A stretch of 64,000 nt of DNA, from assembly GCA_937929805.1 (NCBI GenBank), contig CALFUT010000001.1:1-64000 (forward strand), written 5' to 3'. Source of the stretch: an uncultured Pirellulaceae bacterium. Lineage in GTDB: Bacteria > Planctomycetota > Planctomycetia > Pirellulales > Pirellulaceae. Made by a program: the position numbers and the translations under genes. A model generated the notes under the pieces. It did not search any database and was not told the origin of the DNA. It saw only the letters and a list, made by a program, of their open reading frames with translations. Below, piece after piece: positions 49,239 to 57,773 of the stretch. How positions within the stretch are numbered: position 1 is the first letter of the stretch; every line of letters begins with the position of its first letter.

Positions 49239-50396
49239 TTAGCTGTCGAGCTTTAGTTCGCCCACCGCCTCGTCCTTCAATCCCGATCCATCGGAGGATT
49301 CGGAATCGTCTGATTCAATCGGGGTGTCACCATCTTCAAGCGAAGACTCTTCGCCGGCATCTCCCGCGTTGGTCAACTGCTTCAACGCAGGGATCGCGGA
49401 TTCGATCACGGTATTTAGTTCTTTGTAGTGAGCCTTTCCATAGGTTAGCTCGCCGCCCAAGTGACCGACCCACCCAATGACGCCCGCCAAAATGATCGTT
49501 CCCAGCTTCCACATCATGCCGTCATCCGGATCACGAGCACGTGTGCCCATGGCCATCATCGCCAAGAACAACGCGGCCACCGAGCTGCCAATCGCCCAAG
49601 TTCGGTGCAAGAAAACATCCTGCGTCGTGTCCCAAAGATCGGCCAGCACGAGCACGTCGCCTTGGTGTTCCATCGGGCTGTAAAACCAACCCGTCACACA
49701 AGCCGCGATCGAACCGAGTGCTCCGACCCACAAACAGTAGTACGCACAATCGCTCATGACAAAATTGCCACGCAGACTCAAGAACGCAAACAATCCGGAC
49801 GCCAGCAGCAAACCGATCGGTAGATGAATGGCGGCCGGATGAAGTGAACCCGTGGCGTTTTTCAACAGCTCGGGCGTGATCTCAGTTTTAGCTTCTGTGC
49901 CGTCGGCGTCTTTTGAATCATCATCTAAGTCGTCAGCAACAAGTCCGGCATCTGTGTCTAGGTCGCCGCTGGCATCAAGTCCGTCAGACGAATCACTCAG
50001 CTGCAACGCCGCATCTTCAATCTTGACATCTTCGGGCCATTTGGCGCCTTCGTCGATCCAAGACCTGACCAAGGTGATCTGTTGCTGACTGAGCGGGTTC
50101 TCGGCGTCTGGCGGCGGCATCAACTCGTCTTCGTCTTCACTAACCAAGTACTTGAAGAAATCGCTCTCTTCCGCGTTCCCGGCGATGATGTAATCGAGTG
50201 CCGTCTCGCGATCGATTAGAAAGCCACCTTCTTCGTTTTCTTCGTCGTGACAGGAAAGGCAATACTCTGCAAAGATGGGTTTGATTTGGCTTTCAAAGTC
50301 AACCTCGACCGCTCGCACCGACGCTCCGGACAGCAACAGAAAAGCGATGGCGACAACCAGTTGTTTGAATCGGAAGAAGTTACAAAGCAGAGGCAT
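49239..50396 (-). CDS. Planctomycete-type cytochrome c fused to DUF2231 membrane domain
   Basis: A 385-aa protein with signal peptide (LVVAIAFLLLSGASVRA). The first domain is a planctomycete cytochrome c (PSCyt1-like): IKPIFAEYCLSCHDE with the heme motif CLSCH, ELMPPPD with the probable axial Met, and LVRSWIDEGAKWPED. A long acidic linker (about 120-180) leads to a four-segment membrane domain beginning HPAAIHLPIGLLLASGL, the DUF2231 family, whose conserved histidines may hold heme b. The C terminus is acidic. It is probably a membrane redox protein; partners unknown. Confidence 0.88.
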   Translation of the reverse strand: MPLLCNFFRFKQLVVAIAFLLLSGASVRAVEVDFESQIKPIFAEYCLSCHDEENEEGGFLIDRETALDYIIAGNAEESDFFKYLVSEDEDELMPPPDAENPLSQQQITLVRSWIDEGAKWPEDVKIEDAALQLSDSSDGLDASGDLDTDAGLVADDLDDDSKDADGTEAKTEITPELLKNATGSLHPAAIHLPIGLLLASGLFAFLSLRGNFVMSDCAYYCLWVGALGSIAACVTGWFYSPMEHQGDVLVLADLWDTTQDVFLHRTWAIGSSVAALFLAMMAMGTRARDPDDGMMWKLGTIILAGVIGWVGHLGGELTYGKAHYKELNTVIESAIPALKQLTNAGDAGEESSLEDGDTPIESDDSESSDGSGLKDEAVGELKLDS

Positions 50397-50730
50397 GATG
50401 GGCAGTCCAGTCTCGTTTCAGGAAGAGTTGAGGTATCGCTTCGGTAGATATTGCTTTTCGTTTACTGTCGGCTGGTTCGGATCGGCACTTGAACGCCAAA
50501 CGGGCGACCGCCTGCCATTCCTTGTCACTGACCGCGACGACAATCTGGGTAAGCGATCAATTATAACTACCACAGCCAACAATCACACGTGACCGTTTTT
50601 TCAATTTGCCAGCAAGCATCTTCGAGTGGGGTTTTTGCTGGTTTTTCCAAGGCGGATTGCCCCGAAAGCATCGCCGTGGAGCGGCCGAAAACCTCAGCGT
50701 CACGCCACTGAAAAGGCTTTGTTCCTGCGT
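50397..50730. other. Intergenic, nothing recognised
   Basis: Short frames only; no hairpin with T-run is evident. It contains the upstream region of the cytochrome gene (minus) and the downstream end of the PII gene (minus). Confidence 0.45.
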
Positions 50731-51027
50731 TCAACCGACCACGGGCAGAATCATGATTTTTCCGTCACCCAGCCGACCGGTCCGGCAAACCGCAATCACT
50801 CGATCGGTTACGGCCTGAGACTGTTCATCGTCGACCCACACCGAAACTTCGACTTTTGGCACGAACGCCAGCGAGTACTCGTTCTCGCCATAGCGTTCCA
50901 AGTAATCCTTCTGACGACCGTAACCCTTGACCTCGCGGATACTAATTTCCTCCACCGGCAAGTCAGCCAACGCTTGGATCAGCTTGTCGGCCAAATACGG
51001 TTTAACAACGGCGATGATCTGCTTCAT
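50731..51027 (-). CDS. PII-like nitrogen regulatory protein
   Basis: A 98-aa member of the PII superfamily. Beta-alpha-beta repeats are clear: KQIIAVVKPYLADKLIQAL, VEEISIREVKGYGRQKDY, the T-loop region YGENEYSLAFVPKVEVSVWVDD and the B-loop TGRLGDGKIMILPV. The tyrosine before SLAF is at the position uridylylated in GlnB by visual alignment. The protein ends right after the B-loop, about 14 residues short of GlnB, so the C-loop is missing. It overlaps the permease gene by ATGA and is expected to bind and regulate that permease, as GlnK does with AmtB. Confidence 0.87.
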   Translation of the reverse strand: MKQIIAVVKPYLADKLIQALADLPVEEISIREVKGYGRQKDYLERYGENEYSLAFVPKVEVSVWVDDEQSQAVTDRVIAVCRTGRLGDGKIMILPVVG

Positions 51028-52670
51028 GAGCCATCCGCGCCGTGGGTCGGCTGATCGTCGCCAATCGTAGCCGCGTCATCGCGCGGAGCAAATTTCCACA
51101 ATCCAAACATGATCGCAGCCATCACAAAATAGGCCGTCGCAAAATCACGAACCGCTGCGATCTTAGCTTCGTCAAAAACGTCCGGGTTCCACAAAGAAGT
51201 CACCGAGAACATTCGATCACCGGCCAACGGAGAATGCATGACTCCGAACAATGTAAACAAACCGCCCAGCAACAAGTACACGCCTGCGGTGGCATACTTC
51301 CGGTCGATGATGTTGGCCGTCGCCGACGCCCAAATCACACTGGTGAAAATGAAACCGCCCGCCAGCACGTTGGCATACAACCATGACTTGGCCAGTTGTG
51401 GATCTTCAAACTGAAAACCCAGCGCGATGACAAACGGTGTGATGTTGATGACCACCAGCTTGGCAATCGCTGGTAAACACGCCATCGCGATGGCGGCGTA
51501 GTGCTTCTTGGGAGTTACTTGAAAACTGGACGCCGTGATCTCGATACCGATGAAGATCAGAATCGGAAAGATCGCGGCTTTGGGAATCCACGCGAACATG
51601 ATCGAAAAGTAACCGATCAAACCGGCGGCTCCGATGAATAGAGCCGTTGCCAGCGTGTAGGCGGCTCGCCCTCCCATCGCTTTATAAGCCGGGTGGCCAA
51701 TGTATGGCGTGGTCTGAATGACTCCGCCGCAGAACGCTGCCAGCAAAGTCGCAAACGCTTCGACACCGATCACCGTCGGCGTGTGGAACTCATCACCCAC
51801 CGACGCCGCGCTCTCGGTGCAGTCGATTCCACCGATCACCGTCCCGACAGCGAATGGAATAATGAAGCCTAGATAAGGCACCGTGTCGCTCATTTTGCTA
51901 AGCCACTCAAACCGAAACGCCTCCAGCCATTGCATGGGAAACCAGATTGGATCCAGTCCCGCGATGGGTTCAACCAACTCCGTCTCGGTCAAATTCCCGA
52001 TCCCGGTCAGCCCGTAGTAGATTGCCGTTCCCACCAGAACGGCAGCCAGTGCGCCCGGCACACCGCCCGGCAAACGTTGGTGGCCGATCAAGGTCACCAA
52101 CACAATCGCCAGCGAGGCAAATCCAACGATCGGAGCCGTCAGCGCGATCTCGGTCAGCGGTCCGTAAGTAATTAACACCAATGCAATCGCCGCGAGCGAT
52201 CCCAACAGACCCGCGCGTGGAACGACTCGGTGGATCCAACCAGAGAAGAAACTCAATACCGCTTTGATGACACCCGTGATCAAAATCGCGCACATGCCGA
52301 TATGCCAAGTGTGCATTGCGGCGTCGTTGGCATTCATGCCGTCTTTGGTTGCCAGCAAAAACGCGGGGCCCAAAACGAATAACGCCATCCCGAACGTGCT
52401 GGGCGTATCCAACCCCAACGGCATCGCGGTGACATTGTTCTTGCCGGTTTTCTTTGCGTACCAAAACGCCAAAAAGAAGAACAGCAAGTCGCCGACCAGC
52501 ACACCGATCGCCGTTCCAGGCACCATGTAAGCGATTGCAAAATCTACAGGAAACCCAAAACCTGCCAGCAAGCTGACTAGTAGCACCAAGCCTGCAATGT
52601 TGTCCAACATCAAGCCAAAGAAGGCATTTACGTCGCCAGGCGTGGCCCATTTGTATCGGTTATTACTCAA
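51024..52670 (-). CDS. NCS2-like (xanthine/uracil-type) permease linked to PII
   Basis: A 548-aa integral membrane protein with 12-14 segments. Family-like motifs include GLMLDNIAGLVLL near the start, AMPLGLDTPSTFGMAL, DCTESAASVGDEFHTP, GGVIQTTPYIGHPAYKAMGGRAAYT and PILIFIGIEITASSF, similar to the NCS2/AzgA purine permease fold. The substrate is not determinable. The four-base overlap with a PII gene downstream suggests nitrogen or carbon control of transport at protein level, so a nitrogenous substrate is plausible. Confidence 0.83.
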   Translation of the reverse strand: MSNNRYKWATPGDVNAFFGLMLDNIAGLVLLVSLLAGFGFPVDFAIAYMVPGTAIGVLVGDLLFFFLAFWYAKKTGKNNVTAMPLGLDTPSTFGMALFVLGPAFLLATKDGMNANDAAMHTWHIGMCAILITGVIKAVLSFFSGWIHRVVPRAGLLGSLAAIALVLITYGPLTEIALTAPIVGFASLAIVLVTLIGHQRLPGGVPGALAAVLVGTAIYYGLTGIGNLTETELVEPIAGLDPIWFPMQWLEAFRFEWLSKMSDTVPYLGFIIPFAVGTVIGGIDCTESAASVGDEFHTPTVIGVEAFATLLAAFCGGVIQTTPYIGHPAYKAMGGRAAYTLATALFIGAAGLIGYFSIMFAWIPKAAIFPILIFIGIEITASSFQVTPKKHYAAIAMACLPAIAKLVVINITPFVIALGFQFEDPQLAKSWLYANVLAGGFIFTSVIWASATANIIDRKYATAGVYLLLGGLFTLFGVMHSPLAGDRMFSVTSLWNPDVFDEAKIAAVRDFATAYFVMAAIMFGLWKFAPRDDAATIGDDQPTHGADGS

Positions 52671-52691
52671 AACGGGCCTTTATCAGTTTTA

Positions 52692-52707
52692 TGGCACGTG
52701 GCTTGCG
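52692..52707 (+). promoter_or_regulatory. Sigma54-type promoter upstream of the ECF sigma gene
   Basis: TGGCAC-GTGGC-TTGCG matches the -24/-12 consensus almost perfectly and points toward the ECF gene at 53008, leaving a leader of about 290 nt. It is adjacent to, but directed away from, the PII-linked permease gene. Confidence 0.55.
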
Positions 52708-52881
52708 TCTGGGCTTGCAGTACGGGTTGTTCAGAGTGAAACCCAGCAGCCACGTTGTCAGCAGTTGAGTTTAAATCTTCGAAAATTTGCTGTCAAACGA
52801 GAATTCGGCGTCACGTCGACCTCATGAGTCACGCTGCCCATCGATACGAGTTGTGCAGCGGGGCGTTGGCTCCGAATTAAC

Positions 52882-52899
52882 GCGAAGCACGTGCTTCGC
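52882..52899. repeat. Perfect 18-bp palindrome
   Basis: GCGAAGCAC followed by its exact complement GTGCTTCGC, again with a CACGTG core. It lies about 110 bp upstream of the ECF gene and downstream of the sigma54-like site, so an RNA would carry a nine-pair stem. Operator or dispersed repeat cannot be distinguished. Confidence 0.45.
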
Positions 52900-53007
52900 A
52901 CCAAGGATTAGGAAAGTTTTTCACAAGGAGACGCATCAAAAGAACTCGGGCAGCAGGAATTTTTAAATTCCCTTGCGAACCGACTTCGTTAAGATGCGTA
53001 TTAGAAC

Positions 53008-53664
53008 ATGCAAGCCACGTCTCACGATTTGCACTTCAACGATTGTCACGTCAACCGTCAATTAAAGGCAAAGTCCAACCCTGTGACTGACGAACAACTT
53101 CTCCTTGAGTACCGCCAAACTGGCGACCGCGAACTGTACGCGCAGTTGGTCTACCGGTACGAGCGTGAGTTGTTCCGATACCTGCGTCGCTATCTTGGCA
53201 ACGCGGAAATGGCAGAGGACGTCTTTCAGGCGACATTTTTGTCAGTCCATTTGAAGTGCGACACGTTTGCCGAAGGTCGGAGGTTCCGACCGTGGCTGTA
53301 CACCATCGCCACCAACGCCGCGATTGACGCCAAGCGCCGCAACAAGCGACACGTTGCCGTCAGTTTGGATACGCCTCGCGAGAGCGAGCATGAGGATGTT
53401 GGTCGGTTGGTGAACCTGCTTGAAAGCGATGACGCCAATCCGGCTGACGCTGCTGAGCAGGCCGAACGAAGTCGACTTGTTCGGGAAACCTTGGACAGTC
53501 TACCAGAATCAATGTCTACATTGATTCACTTGGTTTACTATCAGGGGATGAAGTACCGTGAAGCTGCCGAAATTCTGGAAGTCCCGGTGGGCACGGTCAA
53601 AAGTCGTTTACACTCCGCCATATCGACGCTGACTAACGCATGGAATGCCAGTCGAGTCGATTGA
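53008..53664 (+). CDS. ECF-family RNA polymerase sigma factor
   Basis: A 218-aa sigma-70 family protein. Region 2: LLLEYRQTGDRELYAQLVYRY ... MAEDVFQATFLSVHLKC ... FRPWLYTIATNAAIDAKRR. An acidic linker (SEHEDVG, ESDDANPADAAEQ) follows, then region 4: LDSLPESMSTLIHLVYYQGMKYREAAEILEVPVGTVKSRLHSA. The first 25 residues precede the conserved part, and a later start is possible. It is followed 45 bp later by a likely anti-sigma gene. Confidence 0.92.
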   Translation: MQATSHDLHFNDCHVNRQLKAKSNPVTDEQLLLEYRQTGDRELYAQLVYRYERELFRYLRRYLGNAEMAEDVFQATFLSVHLKCDTFAEGRRFRPWLYTIATNAAIDAKRRNKRHVAVSLDTPRESEHEDVGRLVNLLESDDANPADAAEQAERSRLVRETLDSLPESMSTLIHLVYYQGMKYREAAEILEVPVGTVKSRLHSAISTLTNAWNASRVD

Positions 53665-53709
53665 TCGGGCGTCTTGCCCGAAGATCAGATTAACAATCGA
53701 GACCATAAC

Positions 53710-54816
53710 GTGAAAAAACCCTCGCAAGAAGATTTGCTTGGTTACGTGTTGGGAGCAATGGACGCTCAAGAACAACGTAACATCGATGAAGTACTCGATC
53801 AGAATCCGCAACTGGAAGACGATCTACTGGAAGTCAAGAACAGGCTGCTGCCACTGGATCATTTGGACAGCGGTGGACCTCGTCCCGGTTTGGCTCGCCG
53901 CACGTGCGAGTTCGTCGCCACTTTGCAACGAGACGGAGAGATCCCCACGATCGGCTCCGGCTCTGATCAAAATTCAACATTGGACCCCGCCGCGCCAACC
54001 GCCACTGCGACGGTGCTCGCTTCGGTTCAAAATCCGAACGAAGAAGATACTCTCTGCCTAGGCCGCGATCGGGACCTTGGAGCAGACAGCTGGACATCGA
54101 AGTGGTCGTTACCCAATATGCTGGTTACCGCTGCGGCGTTGGCAGTTTTTGCGGGCCTCGTCTTCCCTGCCCTTTCCTACTCGCGCTATCAAGCTCGCCT
54201 GGCAAGCTGCCAGAACAACCTGCAAAAAATCGGTCACGCGTTTTTGAAGTTCAGTGACATGCATGAAGGAAACTTCGTTCCGATTCCTACCGAGGGAAAA
54301 CTAGCCGCCAGTGGTTGCTATGGCCCCATCCTGAAACAACACGGACTACTGGAAGAAGACTCCTTGCTGTCCTGTGCCGGTGTCGCCGACGACAGCCCGA
54401 CTCACATTCCCACCATTGCTCAACTGCAAGCCGCCGACGGCGTTCAATTGATCAGCTTGAAAAAATCGATGGGTGGTGACTTTGGTTACTCGATGGGTTA
54501 CCAAGAAAACGGCACTTATCGATCGCCACAGAATGTCGGGCGTACCAATGTCGTGTTGTTGGCCGACGCACCATCGAACACGCTTCCCGGTCGCCGCAGC
54601 TCCAACCATGGCCGAAGTGGGCAAAATTGTCTTTTTGAAGACGGCCGAGTTCAATTCATCTCTGGCCACAGCGTGGGTCGCGACGCGATTTACGAAAACG
54701 ATTACGGAATCGTGGCTCCCGGTTCGCATCCGGACGACAGCGTGATCGCGCCCAGCCATCTTTCGCCTCTTGGGGCAGTCAATCCGAAAATCCAGTTCCT
54801 GTCACTGCCGAGGTGA
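53710..54816 (+). CDS. Hybrid anti-sigma-like / pseudopilin-like (DUF1559, H-X9-DG) protein
   Basis: About 368 aa from GTG 53710. The N terminus (EDLLGYVLGAMDAQEQRNIDE) looks like the anti-sigma domain commonly found next to ECF factors. A membrane segment at about 137-160 (MLVTAAALAVFAGLVFPALS) leads into QARLASCQNNLQKIGHAFLKFSD, which matches DUF1559-type prepilin-like proteins. NCLFEDGRVQFI is the DG motif of the planctomycete H-X9-DG family. The protein would sense a signal outside the membrane and hold the ECF sigma factor inside. Domain parallels are by eye. Confidence 0.78.
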   Translation: MKKPSQEDLLGYVLGAMDAQEQRNIDEVLDQNPQLEDDLLEVKNRLLPLDHLDSGGPRPGLARRTCEFVATLQRDGEIPTIGSGSDQNSTLDPAAPTATATVLASVQNPNEEDTLCLGRDRDLGADSWTSKWSLPNMLVTAAALAVFAGLVFPALSYSRYQARLASCQNNLQKIGHAFLKFSDMHEGNFVPIPTEGKLAASGCYGPILKQHGLLEEDSLLSCAGVADDSPTHIPTIAQLQAADGVQLISLKKSMGGDFGYSMGYQENGTYRSPQNVGRTNVVLLADAPSNTLPGRRSSNHGRSGQNCLFEDGRVQFISGHSVGRDAIYENDYGIVAPGSHPDDSVIAPSHLSPLGAVNPKIQFLSLPR

Positions 54817-54843
54817 TTCTCGCTTGACGGGATTGCCTCGTTG

Positions 54844-55464
54844 CTACGAAAGCAACTTTGACATTGCGATTAGGTCGTCGGCGATGTCAACCAATTTTCG
54901 CTTGCGATCCATGGCAAGCTTGCGAAGGGTTTTGTGAGCCTGTTCTTCGCTAAGCCCCTTCTGCTGAATCAAAATGCATTTGGCTCGATCGATTCGTTTC
55001 TGTTGGCTCAGCTTTCTACGGGCTTCAGATAGCTGATCCCGAAGTGCTTTGAAAGATGCAAACGTCGCCATGGCAACCTCGATCGCGGGCTTGACTCGAT
55101 CCGTGCTGACATCTCCCACAGAGTAGGCACAAACGCCAGACGCAACGGCTTCTTGAATCGTTTGGGCTTGAGGATCTTGGGCGACCATCAGCACGGGAGT
55201 CGGTGCATGGTCACGGATCAGTTTCAGTTGCTCCAACGTATCCCTTGAGGGCGACTCGACCTCGATCAAAACCACGTCGGGCCGAGTTTCGCGGACGACT
55301 TGATGAAGTTCGGTTGAGTTCTGAAGCGGGTAAAGGCGATCGTACCCAGCCGCTCTGAGCGCGGCAATAAGAAGCTCAAGCCGCGGTGCGGACTCATCTA
55401 CGACCAAGATGCTGATCGGATGCGGGCTGCTTTCAGCAGAATGAGGAGTCGCTTCTACTCGCAT
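54844..55464 (-). CDS. nasT: NasT-like ANTAR-domain antiterminator
   Basis: A 206-aa protein with a receiver-like domain (residues 16-135) and a C-terminal ANTAR RNA-binding domain (150-206: KRIDRAKCILIQQKGLSEEQAHKTLRKLAMDR). The segment DVVLIEVESPSRDTLEQL matches NasT, but Glu68 stands at the phosphoacceptor Asp position. In nitrate systems NasT binds a two-hairpin leader to allow read-through when nitrate releases it from NasS; no nasS is seen here. It is divergent from the cyanate operon, whose long leader may be one target. Confidence 0.87.
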   Translation of the reverse strand: MRVEATPHSAESSPHPISILVVDESAPRLELLIAALRAAGYDRLYPLQNSTELHQVVRETRPDVVLIEVESPSRDTLEQLKLIRDHAPTPVLMVAQDPQAQTIQEAVASGVCAYSVGDVSTDRVKPAIEVAMATFASFKALRDQLSEARRKLSQQKRIDRAKCILIQQKGLSEEQAHKTLRKLAMDRKRKLVDIADDLIAMSKLLS

Positions 55465-55933
55465 TTTTCAATTTCTGGTGAATGAAACGGATTATTGGGA
55501 CAACCAGCTAACGGATATCCGTTCCATCAAGCTCAAGACATAGAATGAAGCAAGCGACATACCAGACGAACTAGATTTCGTTTGCCCATCGACACACGGT
55601 AATCGCTTAAAGGAACCGATCGATACCGTTTCAACCATGTTGAGGCCGCGACAAGGCTCTAGCCATCCATTTTCTGTCGAGTGCCTTTTTCTACCGTGGT
55701 AATCCAGCGACTAAGTTTGTTACCTAATCCGATGTTTCCGCACGCCGAATGCGCGTTTAAGTTGCAATCACTGACTCGTTCTTTGGCAGGCATCAATTCA
55801 CATCGTTGTCTTATGAGAACAACAATCACGATCACAGAAATTTGATGCTGGTAAATTGACCTCGTGTTTCCATTGACGCAACGGCTACCACCCCCACGTA
55901 TGGGCAGTGCCGCGTTTGAGAACGTCGATCCAA

Positions 55934-55949
55934 TGGCACGCGGGTTGCC
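55934..55949 (+). promoter_or_regulatory. Sigma54-type promoter of the cyanate operon
   Basis: TGGCAC-GCGGG-TTGCC agrees with the -24/-12 consensus, with GG and GC in register. The start is predicted near 55960, giving a leader of about 270 nt before cynA. Confidence 0.65.
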
Positions 55950-56015
55950 ATCAGTTCGGTAGTCAGCGGTCGAGAAGTCTAACTTTGATCGGCCACCTTC
56001 TTGCTTGAAACATCC

Positions 56016-56170
56016 GTGCAACGACGCATGAGATTCTTCGACGTTTGTGTTTCATCCCATTGTGCGCGAAGCAATTTGCGCACCGATTGAGAAATCGCAA
56101 ATTATTTTCCATCAGTGTTGCCTCTGCGCAATTTCGGTTGGCCCAGCTTTGTGCTTGCCACCGAGATTTC
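56016..56170 (+). promoter_or_regulatory. Candidate ANTAR-type leader of the cyanate operon
   Basis: Three hairpins are visible. At 56016, GTGC-AACGAC-GCAT has a six-base loop with A first and G fourth, the pattern bound by ANTAR proteins. At 56062, GTGCGCGA-AGCAAT-TTGCGCAC has a six-base loop starting with A but without G at position four. At 56131-56170 a long terminator-like stem (AATTTCGGT/ACCGAGATT type) has no clear T-run. A NasT gene lies next door. Confidence 0.4.
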
Positions 56171-56230
56171 GAAGAGCCACCGCTGTCGTTCGCTCCATCC
56201 GTCAGTTTTTTTGATTAGAAAGTGAAAGCA

Positions 56231-57679
56231 ATGAGCCTTCATAGTCCTTACGACGCAGAAAAATCCCTTGTTCATCAAGGTTGCAATTGTGGTTCCGGCC
56301 ACGACGACTTAGCTAAGCACTCGACATCTTGTTCCCGGCGTGAGTCCGAGTCCTCGGCTTCGACCGCGACGTTGGAACGTAGAACGAACGATGATCTTGA
56401 AACAACTGAGCCGGACGACATCGAGTCGATGACCGATCGCATTGTGGAAACCTCGATCGTGAAAGCGATTTTTGGTGGAAACGATGTTGCCCGACGTCGC
56501 TTTCTGAAAACGGTTGGCGCAGCGGCTGCCATCGAGATGATTCGGGACTTCTTCCCGGTCGACACGGCCAAAGCGATGGCTCAGGAGTCAGCCAAAAACC
56601 TCGAAAAAACTGACCTTTCGATTGGCTTCATTCCGATCACTTGTGCGACGCCGATCATCATGGGCGAGCCAATGGGTTTTTACAAAAAGAACGGACTGAA
56701 TGCCAAAGTTCGTCGTGCTTCAGGCTGGGCGATGGTTCGCGATTGGGCGATCACCAAAGAAGTCGATGCGGCTCACATGCTTTCGCCGATGCCGCTTTCG
56801 ATCAGCCTTGGAGCTGGATCGCCAAAAGTTCCGTTCTTGATGCCGGCGGTTGAAAACATCAACGGTCAGGCGATCACGCTGGCCAATAAGCACAAAGGCG
56901 TTAAAGAAGCTAAGGACATGAAAGGCTTTCGGTTCTGCGTGCCTTTCGAGTATTCGATGCACAACTACCTGCTGCGGTACTACTTGGCCGAGGGCGGAGT
57001 TCATCCCGATAAAGACGTAGAAATCCGAGTTGTTCCGCCACCAGAGATGGTTGCTAACTTGAAAGCCGGAAACGTTGATGGCTACCTCGCTCCCGATCCG
57101 TTCAACCAGCGAGCGGTCTACGAGAAGTGTGGATTCTTGTTCAAGTTGTCCAAGGAAATCTGGGAAGGCCACCCATGTTGTGCGTTCGCAGCATCGGCCG
57201 AGTTCGCTCAGACTTACCCCAACACGTTCTTGGCTCTGTTCAAGACCATCGTTGAGGCGACTCATTACGCGTCCAACCCTGACAACCGGGACGAGATCGC
57301 GAAAGCGATTGCTCCTAAGAACTACTTGAATCAACCGGAAATCGTGTTGAAGCAGGTGTTGACCGGGAAATACGCCGACGGCCTCGGTGCAATCAAGAAC
57401 GATCCAAAGCGAATCGACTTCGATCCGTATCCATGGCACTCGATGGCCGTTTGGATCCTCACCCAGATGAAACGCTGGAAGCATGTCGAAGGTGACTTTG
57501 ATTACAAGAAAGTCGCCGAAGAAGTGTACTTGGCGGGTCAGTGTGGTGAACTCACCAAGGAACTTGGCTTCGATTCTTACGAAACGACGTACAAGAAGCA
57601 CACGATTATGGGCAAGGAATTCGACGCCGATAAAGCGGACGAGTACCTCAAGAGTTTCCCAATCAACAATCTTGATTAG
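56231..57679 (+). CDS. cynA: Cyanate (nitrate-type) ABC transporter substrate-binding protein, Tat-exported
   Basis: A 482-aa NrtA/CmpA/CynA-family binding protein from ATG 56231 (a GTG nine bases upstream is also possible). It has an unusual 85-residue N-terminal extension with a Cys/His cluster (GCNCGSGHDDLAKHSTSC), followed by a twin-arginine signal (DVARRRFLKTVGAAAA). The binding domain begins DLSIGFIPITCATPIIMG and contains HMLSPMPLSISLGAG and LAPDPFNQRAVYEKCGF. Linkage to cyanase indicates cyanate as substrate. Start alternatives after the extension (56429) are possible, but coding composition is continuous. Confidence 0.87.
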   Translation: MSLHSPYDAEKSLVHQGCNCGSGHDDLAKHSTSCSRRESESSASTATLERRTNDDLETTEPDDIESMTDRIVETSIVKAIFGGNDVARRRFLKTVGAAAAIEMIRDFFPVDTAKAMAQESAKNLEKTDLSIGFIPITCATPIIMGEPMGFYKKNGLNAKVRRASGWAMVRDWAITKEVDAAHMLSPMPLSISLGAGSPKVPFLMPAVENINGQAITLANKHKGVKEAKDMKGFRFCVPFEYSMHNYLLRYYLAEGGVHPDKDVEIRVVPPPEMVANLKAGNVDGYLAPDPFNQRAVYEKCGFLFKLSKEIWEGHPCCAFAASAEFAQTYPNTFLALFKTIVEATHYASNPDNRDEIAKAIAPKNYLNQPEIVLKQVLTGKYADGLGAIKNDPKRIDFDPYPWHSMAVWILTQMKRWKHVEGDFDYKKVAEEVYLAGQCGELTKELGFDSYETTYKKHTIMGKEFDADKADEYLKSFPINNLD

Positions 57680-57715
57680 AAGATTGCTTCGCAGAAGCGA
57701 ATGCCATGATTGATA

Positions 57716-57740
57716 AGGCACGGAGATTGACTCCGTGCCT
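57716..57740 (+). promoter_or_regulatory. Intercistronic hairpin between cynA and cynB
   Basis: AGGCACGGAG, loop ATTGA, CTCCGTGCCT: ten perfect pairs and no T-run. It lies 36 bp after cynA and 33 bp before cynB. It probably protects the cynA part of the message from 3' decay and so raises binding protein over permease. Confidence 0.6.
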
Positions 57741-57773
57741 CGACCGCCACCTGTGTTCTCGAGTACTCGTTTA

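Noticed and set aside
55659-56021. 120-codon minus-strand frame between nasT and cynA
   Set aside because: No domain, and it overlaps the sigma54 site and the leader hairpins of the cyanate operon.
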